Positions 1 through 6,227 of a stretch of 6,227 nt of DNA are shown in pieces. Under the pieces are notes generated by a model. The model saw only the letters and a program-made list of their open reading frames with translations. It had not been told where the DNA came from and did not search any database. Position numbers and translations under genes: made by a program. The stretch covers positions 1-6,227 of the forward strand of contig JAIRQG010000123.1 of assembly GCA_031256615.1 (NCBI GenBank). The letters are read 5' to 3'. Positions within the stretch are counted from its first letter, which is position 1; each line of letters starts with the position of its first letter. The stretch comes from Candidatus Methanoplasma sp. GTDB lineage: Archaea; Thermoplasmatota; Thermoplasmata; Methanomassiliicoccales; Methanomethylophilaceae.

Positions 1-808
1 TGTCCCTTCCCTCCAAGGCTGCAATAGCACATGCAGCGTTCATTACTGCGATATCCCCTCTGTGGCCGGATATGTTAAGTTCATTGCATAGCTCCGATAT
101 GGCACCGCAGTAGCCGTCGGGAACCCTGGTATATCTGGATCTGTTTCTGGCCTTTGAAACCGCCTCAAATATCTCTTTCTCTTTTTCGGCATGTTTTTCC
201 ATGAACATCTGAGGTTCCGTCTCATATTCCAGACATGAGCGGACGATGCATTCTCTCAGATGTTCATCTTCGATCTTGTCTGTGAAAACACAGATATCGA
301 AACGGTCCAGCATATGGTCTGATATCTCTCCGCCTTCCGGGTCCATGGTCGCTATCAGCAAAAAATTGCAATCATGGGTTTGGGAAATGCCCTCCCTCTC
401 CACTGTGTTAAAGCGCTGGATCGCCGCATTCATGATCTGATAGGCCGTATGCTCGCTGAGAAGATTGATATTCTCAAGCAAAAGCATGTTCCCATCCGAT
501 CTGACCAGGACGCTGTCAGAAAGCTTTCTGGTCCCGTCCTGCAAAGTTTTTTCAATGTCGATCCCGCCGAATATCTGCTCTTCTGAGGAATTCAGCGGCA
601 GCGTGATGAGTTTTTTATCCGGATCTATGGACTCCACTGATCTTGATAGCAGCGTCTTTCCGGTCCCTTTATGTCCGCATATCAGTATCGAACAGATGTC
701 TTCCGATGAAAGCGCGACCTTCAGAGCTTTCTTCACATCCTCGTTACCGACTATGGCGGAGAAGGGAAAGCACGGTCTTACTGGTTTTTGAAGGTCGATC
801 TGAGCCAT
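1..808 (-). CDS. chlD: ChlD/BchD-like AAA+ chelatase subunit, N-terminal part (runs off the left edge)
   Basis: This is an open frame of 269 codons with no stop, cut by the window edge. The ATG at 808 is preceded by GAGGA at 822-818, nine bases upstream, and lies inside the end of chlI (31-base overlap, different frame), which suggests translational coupling. The protein is a paralogue of the neighbouring ChlI. It has an FSAIVGNEDVKKAL N-terminal box, Walker A GHKGTGKT (45-52), a sensor-1-like TMDP (154-157), LDRF with the arginine-finger region (167-170), and a sensor-2 GHRGD (248-252). The Walker B site reads LLLENIN (109-115), so the usual Asp-Glu pair is Glu112-Asn113, and sensor-1 Asn is Asp. 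It lacks the Cys-rich insert of ChlI. In class II chelatases the D subunit has a weak or non-hydrolysing AAA+ domain followed by an acidic/proline linker and a VWA domain that contacts the large subunit; those parts would lie beyond the edge. The D assignment is inferred from the degenerate Walker B and the context. A second I-type subunit is the alternative. Confidence 0.8.
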   Translation of the reverse strand, partial: MAQIDLQKPVRPCFPFSAIVGNEDVKKALKVALSSEDICSILICGHKGTGKTLLSRSVESIDPDKKLITLPLNSSEEQIFGGIDIEKTLQDGTRKLSDSVLVRSDGNMLLLENINLLSEHTAYQIMNAAIQRFNTVEREGISQTHDCNFLLIATMDPEGGEISDHMLDRFDICVFTDKIEDEHLRECIVRSCLEYETEPQMFMEKHAEKEKEIFEAVSKARNRSRYTRVPDGYCGAISELCNELNISGHRGDIAVMNAACAIAALEGRD

Positions 809-1815
809 GCGTCCAATTCCTCGAAGTTAAGGGATGAATCCTGGAATGGGTTCCTTCTCATACGGTGCGGAAGCACTAATTTAGTAACATGAAGCACATC
901 CTGCGAGGTCACATTGTTCCTGTCATTCATAGCGGCATATGCTGCCGCTGCTTTGATCAGAGTAATATCGGCACGGTGGCCGTCCACCTGCAGGTGGAGA
1001 GGTATCCGGACCGCCGCCCTGATGACATCGGCATCGGGAACGATGCCCCCTACTATTGAGCGGGCTTTTACTATCTTGTCTCTGAGCTCCTGCTGCTGCT
1101 TTGAATAATCGTCTCTGAATCCCTCCGGATCCTTTTCAAATTCCATGCGTCTTTGGACGACAGCCATTCTCAGGTTCTCGTCGCGTTCCGCTTCCACATC
1201 GACCATGAGTCCGAACCTGTCCAATAACTGAGGTCTGAGATCCCCCTCTTCGGGGTTCATTGTACCAATAAGTATGAATTTTGATGGATGGGAATACGAT
1301 ACCCCCTCCCTTTCTATGAAGTTGACGCCCATCGCGGCAGCGTCCAGCAGAAGATCCACCAAGTGATCGTCCAGCAGGTTGACCTCATCCACATAGAGGA
1401 TGTTTCCGTTCGCCTTTGCGAGCACACCTGCTTCGAATTTTTTCTTACCTGTGCTGATCGCATGTTCGATATCCAAAGTGCCTGCGACGCGGTCCTCGGT
1501 GGAACTGAGAGGCAATTCCACTACTTTCATTGGTACCACGGCTTCCTTCAGTTCAGAGCTTTCCATATTCTCTTTGCAGGCCGGACACATGCTTCCGATG
1601 TTCCCCCACTCGCAACCGCAGAAGCACCCCTCTACCACATGTCTTTCCGGAAGAAGATCTGCAAGCGCACGCACAGCCGTGGACTTGGCGGTCCCCTTCT
1701 CGCCCCTTATCAGCACCCCGCCGATCGTTGGGTTGATCGTGTTTAGAATTAGGGCTTCTTTCATATTTTCCTGACCGACTATCGCTGTGAACGGGTACAC
1801 CTGACTCCTCTTCAT
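778..1815 (-). CDS. chlI: ChlI/BchI-like AAA+ ATPase subunit of a metal chelatase
   Basis: This complete 345-residue protein matches the usual I-subunit length (about 330-350). It is the ATP-hydrolysing motor that, with a D subunit, drives metal insertion by the CobN/BchH-type large subunit in the cytoplasm. Motifs, numbered from the ATG at 1815: YPFTAIVGQENMKEAL N-terminal box, Walker A GEKGTAKS (38-45), Walker B LYVDEVN with Asp143 and Glu144, sensor-1 TMNP (185-188), LLDRF with Arg200, and sensor-2 GHRAD (279-283). Between Walker A and Walker B sits a cysteine cluster (Cys64, 66, 68, 77, 80) that could bind zinc or an Fe-S cluster. The frame is also open from a TTG at 1821, but the ATG at 1815 has GAGGT six bases upstream and is preferred. 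The stop is TAA. It is the first gene of a chlI-chlD operon and diverges from cobN, which points to cobalt chelation rather than chlorophyll synthesis. Confidence 0.93.
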   Translation of the reverse strand: MKRSQVYPFTAIVGQENMKEALILNTINPTIGGVLIRGEKGTAKSTAVRALADLLPERHVVEGCFCGCEWGNIGSMCPACKENMESSELKEAVVPMKVVELPLSSTEDRVAGTLDIEHAISTGKKKFEAGVLAKANGNILYVDEVNLLDDHLVDLLLDAAAMGVNFIEREGVSYSHPSKFILIGTMNPEEGDLRPQLLDRFGLMVDVEAERDENLRMAVVQRRMEFEKDPEGFRDDYSKQQQELRDKIVKARSIVGGIVPDADVIRAAVRIPLHLQVDGHRADITLIKAAAAYAAMNDRNNVTSQDVLHVTKLVLPHRMRRNPFQDSSLNFEELDAWLRSTFKNQ

Positions 1816-1821
1816 CCTCAA

Positions 1822-1826
1822 ACCTC
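1822..1826 (-). promoter_or_regulatory. Shine-Dalgarno site of chlI
   Basis: On the minus strand GAGGT lies six bases before the ATG at 1815. It decides the start: the TTG at 1821 would overlap this site, and the ATG at 1828 is in another frame. Confidence 0.6.
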
Positions 1827-1830
1827 ATAT

Positions 1831-1849
1831 ATTGGATATATCATCCAAT
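1831..1849. promoter_or_regulatory. Inverted repeat, candidate operator of the divergent chelatase promoters
   Basis: Perfect 7-bp arms ATTGGAT (1831-1837) and ATCCAAT (1843-1849) flank a 5-bp spacer. The element starts 15 bp upstream of the chlI ATG. If the TATA-like box at 1869-1877 is used on the minus strand, the chlI transcript would start at about 1846, inside this repeat, a typical place for an archaeal repressor site. No regulator is identified. An RNA hairpin in the leader is also possible. Confidence 0.4.
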
Positions 1850-1868
1850 TGGGTAAGATGATGTCAAC

Positions 1869-1877
1869 CTATAAAAT
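1869..1877. promoter_or_regulatory. TATA-like element shared by the divergent cobN and chlI promoters
   Basis: The plus strand reads CTATAAAAT and the minus strand ATTTTATAG, so either direction resembles an archaeal TATA box. A start about 25 bp downstream would give leaders of roughly 55 bases for cobN and 30 bases for chlI. No strong purine-rich BRE is seen on either side, so the call is tentative. A second AT-rich stretch near 1925-1932 could instead serve cobN with almost no leader. No B12-riboswitch-like sequence was seen in 1816-1952. Confidence 0.35.
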
Positions 1878-1952
1878 GTGTGTGCTGAGGACACGACGAT
1901 ACCTGGTTGATAGCTCTGATCTCCGATTTAATCAGTCTAGAGTAGGGATATT

Positions 1953-4900
1953 ATGAGGGTCTACAAGAATACCAGAACGTCGGATAGAGAATTAGTGATC
2001 ACATACCTTACTGTCGGCGGCAGCAACATAGCACCGATATTCGGTCATATATGCATGGAGACCGATGCCCTTTCGGTCAAGTTCAATGCTTTCGATTCTG
2101 AAGAGACCATAAAAGACCCGAAGGAATTCAGGGATCTGCTGAAGTCTGTCCGATACTCGGATATTGTGATGATCAATATCCACGGCGACGTATCTGGGTA
2201 TAAAAAGTTCGATGCTTTGAAGGCCGTCCTGCTAGATGAAAAAATAAACACATTCCTGATATGCGGCATTGAGGAATCCATCATCAACAACAGATGCCTG
2301 TTCAAAGGTACCGATGCGGAGTTCCTGATGCTCAGAAGGTACATCCAACTGGGAGGTGAAGCAAACCGCAGGGGCCTGATGGCGTGGATATTCAAGAACC
2401 TAGGCAACGCTGATATAGATGTGCCCGAACCCGTCAGGGACCGTGCTCACGGAATATATCATCCTGATTTCCCGCGCGATGTTACTCCTGAGGAATACTA
2501 CCCTTCGTTAGATATCAATAAGCCGACAGTGGGCTTGCTTATCTCTCAGCCTGCGTGGCTGAACAAGAGGCTGGAACATTACGATCTTCTTATAAAAGAA
2601 ATAGAGAGACAAGGCGCAAACACAATTCCTGTATTCCATCTGCCGACGCCGAGTGTGATCACAGGCTCCATCGGCGCAATAAAGATCGCGGAACAATATT
2701 TCAAAAGGGACGGAAAGACGATAATAGGTTCTCTGCTGATCTCCGGTGCGTTCTCCCATCTTACTCTGGCAAACCCAACGGACGGTTCAAGAGATCAAGA
2801 GAAGATCAATTATTTCTAGGATCTGAATGTGCCTTCCCTTCAGGCCATACCTCTTTTCAGGCCGCAGAAGGAGTGGATGGAGGACGGAATAGGGATGGAA
2901 GGGGGAGAACTTGCGATATGCATAGCTCTTCCCGAGCTTGACGGGCAACTGACGACCGTACCTTTCACTTTCAACGAGAAAGACAAAGAAGGATCGGAAT
3001 ACCACAGCTGGCGGCAGGACAGGATAGAACGCATCGCAGGCATGGCGGTAAAGTGGGCAACTGTAGGGATGGTGCCGATCCAAGACAGAAAGGTGTCCAT
3101 TCTTGTTAACGGCAGCGGTGCCGGGCTGGGAAGCGCCGGAGGGCTGGATTCCTTTGCAAGCATAAGGAACATGCTGGAGGCAATGGCGGATGCAGGATAT
3201 ACCTTGGACCATGTTCCGGAAAGCGGTCAAGAGATCATTGATGAGATGACCGCTTCTCTGACAAACGATCTTGAATGGAAATCAGAGCAAGATATCGAAG
3301 ATCAGGCAGAGGACTTCCTAAACAAGGACAGATACATGGAATGGCTGAGCGCTCTTCACGAAGTTCCGAGAGAAAGGATGTGCAAAAATTGGGGTGAGCC
3401 TGTAGGAACGGTGATGACCCACAAAAATAAATTCATCATACCGGGGGTCAGGAACGGAAATGTCTATCTGGGCATGGAACCCATCCGCGGGAAACATGAG
3501 AAAGCGGAGGAACTGATACATGATCCGCACATTGTCATGCCGCATCAGTATCTTGCATACTACAGATGGATAGCACAGGAATTCAAAACAGACCTTCACG
3601 TACATGTTGGGACCCATGGCTCATGCGAGTGGCTTCCCGGCAAAGGCAACGGTCTGTCTGAGGAGTGTTTTCCGGATATAATGATGGCAGATATGCCGCA
3701 TCTTTACATCTATGTGATCGACGACCCCTCAGAGGGCATCGTGGCAAAGAGGCGCAAGAAAGCCATATTGGTCGACCATATGATGCCGTCCATGACGCGC
3801 GCCGGCACCTATGATAAGCTGATGGAATTAGAGGCGCACATTCATGATTATCTTTTCTGCAGGAGCACATTCCAAAAAGATAAGCTTCCCGGAATTGCAG
3901 AATCTGTATACGAATTGATCAAAGAGATGTCCATGTGGAAGGAGTTGAAGATAGGGGAGGATGCGCCCGTCGAAGAGGTCATGGAAAGGATCGAGACGAT
4001 ATATGATTACATATCGGACCTCAAAGACGGCCTCATCACCGACGGTCTGCACATTCTTGGAAATGTGCCGGAAGGCCGCCACATGGAGGAAATGGTCTAC
4101 TGCCTGACAAGACTCAGGAACGGCAGCATGCCTTCTCTGAGAATATCAGTGGCAGAAAGCATGGGATTCGATCTGGATTTCTTAATGGATAATTGTTCTT
4201 CCGTGAACGGCACGACGGGGGAAGTCAACGGCGGCATCGTCAACAGGATCGATGACAAAACCCAGGAGCTTCTGTTCTCAATGCAGGAATGCGGCTACAA
4301 ACTTGAAGAATGCTTGGAAATTGCCGAAAAGTCCTTCCCCGAAGATAATGAGGGTCTGCTGCGTGTGACAGAGTTCATCTGCAGCACAGTGCATCCGAGC
4401 ATATTGGGGATGGTGGAAGAGGTCACCAATTATGTCAACGGATCGTGCGGAGGATATGTTCCGCCGGGTCCGTCAGGGTCTCCGACCAGAGGGAACGCGC
4501 ATCTGCTCCCTACCGGCAAGAACTATTATTCTTTGGATCCGGAGACGATACCGGGTCAAACAAGCTGGAAGGCCGGAATGAAGATGGCGGATCAGATGAT
4601 CGAACGCTACATGGAACAGGAAGGAATCTATCCAGAGAACATAGGCATCGTTGTATGGTCAATTGATACAATGAAGACCGGCGGAGACGATACGGCGTAT
4701 ATTCTGTACCTTATGGGTGTGCGTCCGATATGGGGATCTGTCGGAGGCAAGATCGTGGGACTGGAGGTGATGTCTCATGAGGAGCTTGGAAGACCCAGAA
4801 TAGATGTGACAGTAAGGATTAGCAGCCTGTTCAGAGACACCTTCCCCAACCTTTTCCAGCTCATCGATGAAGCGGTCGAGATGGTTGCCGATCTAGATGA

Positions 4901-5729
4901 AGACGAAGAGAAGAACTTCATCAAAAAACATCTTAAGAAAGATATTGCGAACATGATAAAGGAAGGGATGGACCCAGATGACGCGAAGAAAAATGCCATG
5001 ATCCGGGTGTTCGGAGAACCTCCTGGCACGCACGGCGCCGGCGTAGATGTCCTGGTGCAATCAAAGAAATGGGACAGCATAGACGACCTCGCGCAGATGT
5101 ACATCACATGCGGCTGCAGCGCATACGGCAGGAAGTGGAGAGGAGAGACCAAGCCGGAACTGTTCAGATACAGGCTGAACCAGCTGGATGTGGCGGTCAA
5201 GAACCAGGTGGACCGCGAGATCGACTTTATTGATACCGATGATGTCTATTCATATTTCGGAGGGATAAATGCTGTCGTAAGGAGCGACGGCAACAAAAAG
5301 CCTATGAACATAGTAGGCGACAGTTCGGATCCGGACCGCCTTAAGATACGGGACCTGGAAGGAGAGATGGCTTACATAATAAGATCAAGGATCCTCAATC
5401 CCAAGTGGATAGAAGGGCTCAAGGATCACGGTTTTGTCGGCGCCAACCTGGTAGCTGTCAACGTGAACAACGCGCTCGGATGGGATGCTACCTCAGACGT
5501 TATAGAAGATTGGATGTACGAGTCCATGACGGAACATTTCCTTTTTGATGAGGAGAACCGCAAGTGGATAGAAGAAAACAACCCGCTGGCGCTCAGAGGC
5601 ATATTGGAAGATATGCTGGAAGCGATATCGCGCGGAATGTGGGAAGCTACGGAAGAGATGAAAGAAAAGCTCAACAACCTCTATTTGGAAACAGAGGGAA
5701 TTCTGGAAGAAGTGAACTCGAAACACTAA
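1953..5729 (+). CDS. cobN: CobN-type cobaltochelatase large subunit with one in-frame UAG (probable pyrrolysine)
   Basis: Read through the TAG at 2817-2819, this frame gives 1258 residues, the usual CobN length (about 1200-1300). CobN is the porphyrinoid- and metal-binding subunit that inserts Co2+ with ATP-driven AAA+ partners. Residues 1-288 precede the UAG (residue 289) and 969 follow. Family signatures: DLHVHVGTHGSCEWLPGK (547-564, His and Glu candidates for metal or tetrapyrrole contact), PPGPSGSPTRG (837-847) then LLPTGKNYYS (851-860), GRPRIDVTVRIS, FGEPPGTHGAGVD, YFGG (1101-1104) then a GDSSDP motif, NPKW (1149-1152) and GWDAT (1176-1180). The join reads INYF-UAG-DLNVP, continuous with the usual LNVP-type segment of the family. 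The ATG at 1953 has only a weak AGGGA four bases upstream; in-frame TAA (1929) and TAG (1938) codons precede it. The terminal stop is TAA. It diverges from chlI-chlD. The family and full-length frame are firm. The cobalt/corrinoid role is inferred, since archaea usually insert cobalt early with CbiX/CbiK and this enzyme may serve salvage or another tetrapyrrole. Confidence 0.9.
2817..2819 (+). other. In-frame UAG, predicted pyrrolysine codon in cobN
   Basis: The TAG is in the same frame as the sequence on both sides; no base need be added or removed. It falls inside the CobN domain and not at a domain border. The downstream part has no convincing start of its own: the first GTG (2829) has no Shine-Dalgarno site and would begin in the middle of the conserved LNVP segment. 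Both complete genes in the window end in TAA, as expected where UAG is spared. Pyrrolysine is the known amino acid for UAG in several methanogens. A nonsense mutation or sequencing error remains possible. Confidence 0.72.
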
Positions 5730-5731
5730 AC

Positions 5732-5752
5732 TGTGGAATCACTTGATCCACA
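5732..5752 (+). terminator. Hairpin just after the cobN stop, possible terminator
   Basis: Perfect arms TGTGGA (5732-5737) and TCCACA (5747-5752) begin two bases after the TAA. With one bulged A (5738) the stem extends by TC/GA to eight pairs closed by a four-base ACTT loop. No clear T-run follows directly; T-rich stretches come only near 5801 and 5835. It could act in termination or 3'-end stability of the cobN mRNA. Confidence 0.4.
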
Positions 5753-5757
5753 AATGC

Positions 5758-5784
5758 AAATTGTAAGACATATCCTTACAAAAC
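5758..5784. promoter_or_regulatory. Palindromic element, copy 1 of a tandem pair
   Basis: The core is TTGTAAG (5761-5767), a 7-base spacer, then CTTACAA (5775-5781), a perfect 7-bp inverted repeat. It matches copy 2 (5800-5826) at 20 of 27 positions, including the 9-base right end CTTACAAAA. It abuts the AT-rich box at 5787-5800. The most likely role is a protein-binding operator for the downstream ATPase gene. It could also be a transcript hairpin. Confidence 0.5.
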
Positions 5785-5786
5785 GC

Positions 5787-5800
5787 TTTATAATAATATA
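5787..5800 (+). promoter_or_regulatory. TATA-like box between the two palindromes
   Basis: TTTATAATAATATA fits an archaeal TATA box. Used on the plus strand it would start transcription near 5815-5820, inside palindrome copy 2, giving a leader of about 55-60 bases for the ATPase gene. It is an alternative to, or an addition to, the box at 5835-5849. Confidence 0.35.
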
Positions 5801-5826
5801 TTTTGTCAGACCTGCCCTTACAAAAT
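5800..5826. promoter_or_regulatory. Palindromic element, copy 2 of a tandem pair
   Basis: Arms ATTTTGTCAG (5800-5809) and CTTACAAAAT (5817-5826) flank a 7-base spacer and pair with one mismatch. Its centre is 42 bp from that of copy 1, four helical turns, so two bound dimers would sit on the same face of the DNA. It lies between two TATA-like boxes, where a bound repressor would block either promoter. Confidence 0.5.
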
Positions 5827-5849
5827 AGAAACACTTTTAATATAATATT
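5827..5849 (+). promoter_or_regulatory. Promoter of the AAA ATPase gene (BRE and TATA)
   Basis: The A-rich AGAAAC (5827-5832) resembles a BRE and is followed by TTTTAATATAATATT (5835-5849), a TATA-like tract. A start about 25 bp downstream would fall near 5863-5868, giving a very short leader before the ATG at 5876. The leader would contain the GAAGGCGGT that immediately precedes the ATG. Confidence 0.45.
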
Positions 5850-5875
5850 GCTTTTTGGATATTGTTGAAGGCGGT

Positions 5876-6227
5876 ATGATGGGACCAATAGAAAGAAGAG
5901 TCTATACAGAAAAGATAAAGGGCTTCTTAGACGTCGAACAGATAAAGGTCCTGACAGGCATCAGAAGAAGCGGTAAGTCTGAGTTATTGAAACTTGTTAA
6001 GAAAGAAATATCAAAGGTCACGGATGAAGAACACATCATTTTCATCAATTTCGAGGATTCTGAGTTTGATGATATAACTTCCTACAAAGAGCTCAACCAA
6101 TATGTTGCAGACAGGATGAAAGACCAAAAAAAGTACTATATTTTTCTAGATGAGAACCAAGCAGTAGAAAAATGGGAAAAAGCAGTCAATTCACAAAGGA
6201 TGAAAAATACAGACATCTACATCACTG
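5876..6227 (+). CDS. AAA_14/DUF4143-type ATPase, N-terminal part (runs off the right edge)
   Basis: 117 codons are open to the edge with no stop. The ATG at 5876 (a second ATG follows at once) has GAAGGCGGT directly upstream as a weak Shine-Dalgarno site. The protein shows IERRVYTEKIKGFLD, Walker A GIRRSGKS (28-35), the strand motif IFINFED (55-61), Walker B YYIFLDE (87-93, Asp92 and Glu93), then VEKWEKAVNS (98-106) and KNTDIYIT at the edge. This order is typical of the COG1373-like ATPases that carry a C-terminal DUF4143 domain. They are common in archaea and bacteria, often in many copies, and have no settled function. Two positions differ from the usual pattern: Asn94 where Ile is common in LDEIQ, and Gln107 where Leu is common. 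The gene is visibly richer in A+T than cobN and uses many AAA, GAA and ATA codons, which hints at separate acquisition. It is not evidently part of the chelatase locus. Confidence 0.82.
   Translation, partial: MMGPIERRVYTEKIKGFLDVEQIKVLTGIRRSGKSELLKLVKKEISKVTDEEHIIFINFEDSEFDDITSYKELNQYVADRMKDQKKYYIFLDENQAVEKWEKAVNSQRMKNTDIYIT

Noticed and set aside
465..791. Plus-strand 108-codon frame opposite the ChlD-like gene
   Set aside because: The minus strand encodes a continuous AAA+ domain here; the plus frame is Ser/Phe-rich shadow sequence.
1288..1774. Plus-strand open frames of 124-152 codons opposite chlI
   Set aside because: They are antisense to a clearly conserved ATPase gene, have no recognisable protein features and are best read as shadows.
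778..1821. TTG start at 1821 for chlI, or ATG at 1828
   Set aside because: The ATG at 1815 has GAGGT at a six-base distance. The TTG overlaps that signal, and the ATG at 1828 opens a different frame that shadows chlI.
1916..1935. CTGAT / ATCAG inverted repeat in the cobN leader
   Set aside because: Only five pairs around a ten-base loop, no extension; likely chance.
1816..1952. Cobalamin riboswitch upstream of cobN
   Set aside because: No B12-box-like sequence or extended stem set was seen, and the region is only 137 bp, shared by two promoters.
2829..5729. Independent gene starting at GTG 2829 (966 residues), with 1953-2819 as a separate gene
   Set aside because: Both parts are in the same frame, join in the middle of the CobN domain, add up to the normal CobN length, and the GTG has no ribosome binding site. 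Re-initiation at ATG 2877 (GGAG three bases upstream) was also considered, but it would drop conserved sequence.
1953..5729. Frameshifted cobN pseudogene
   Set aside because: There is no frame change; the only interruption is a single TAG, and all later family motifs are intact.
778..5729. Magnesium chelatase for (bacterio)chlorophyll synthesis
   Set aside because: The large subunit carries CobN-type motifs, no photosynthesis genes are near, and the UAG and promoters point to a methanogen.

Overview
The window most likely comes from a methanogenic archaeon that decodes UAG as pyrrolysine, with Methanomassiliicoccales (Thermoplasmata) as the best guess. Three points support this. Promoters look archaeal (TTTATA/TATAAA boxes). 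The gene set is an archaeal-type CobN with a ChlI/ChlD-like ATPase pair. Most telling, the cobN reading frame is interrupted only by one in-frame TAG, with canonical CobN sequence on both sides in the same frame, while both complete genes here end in TAA. The lineage is inferred; no rRNA or Pyl cassette lies in the window.

Layout. Positions 1-808 (minus strand, running off the left edge) hold the N-terminal part of a ChlD-like AAA+ protein with a degenerate Walker B. It overlaps by 31 bases the end of a complete ChlI-like AAA+ ATPase gene (778-1815, minus), so the two form a chlI-chlD operon. A 137-bp divergent intergenic region (1816-1952) carries a TATA-like element readable on both strands and a 7-bp-arm inverted repeat next to the chlI start. 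On the plus strand, positions 1953-5729 encode a full-length CobN-type chelatase subunit of 1258 residues if the TAG at 2817-2819 is read as an amino acid. A second intergenic region (5730-5875) holds a post-stop hairpin, two tandem palindromic elements whose centres are 42 bp apart, and two AT-rich TATA-like boxes. It leads into the start of an AAA ATPase of the AAA_14/DUF4143 type (5876 to the right edge, incomplete).

How the genes work together. CobN is the large porphyrinoid-binding subunit of an ATP-dependent metal chelatase, and ChlI and ChlD are the AAA+ motor subunits. All three class II chelatase components are therefore encoded head to head from one intergenic region. In a methanogen the likely metal and product are cobalt and a corrinoid. 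Corrinoid is the cofactor of the methylamine methyltransferase systems whose catalytic proteins contain pyrrolysine, so a pyrrolysine codon in the chelatase itself would tie corrinoid maturation to pyrrolysine supply. That coupling is a hypothesis. The AAA ATPase at the right edge looks unrelated to the chelatase locus and has its own promoter region.
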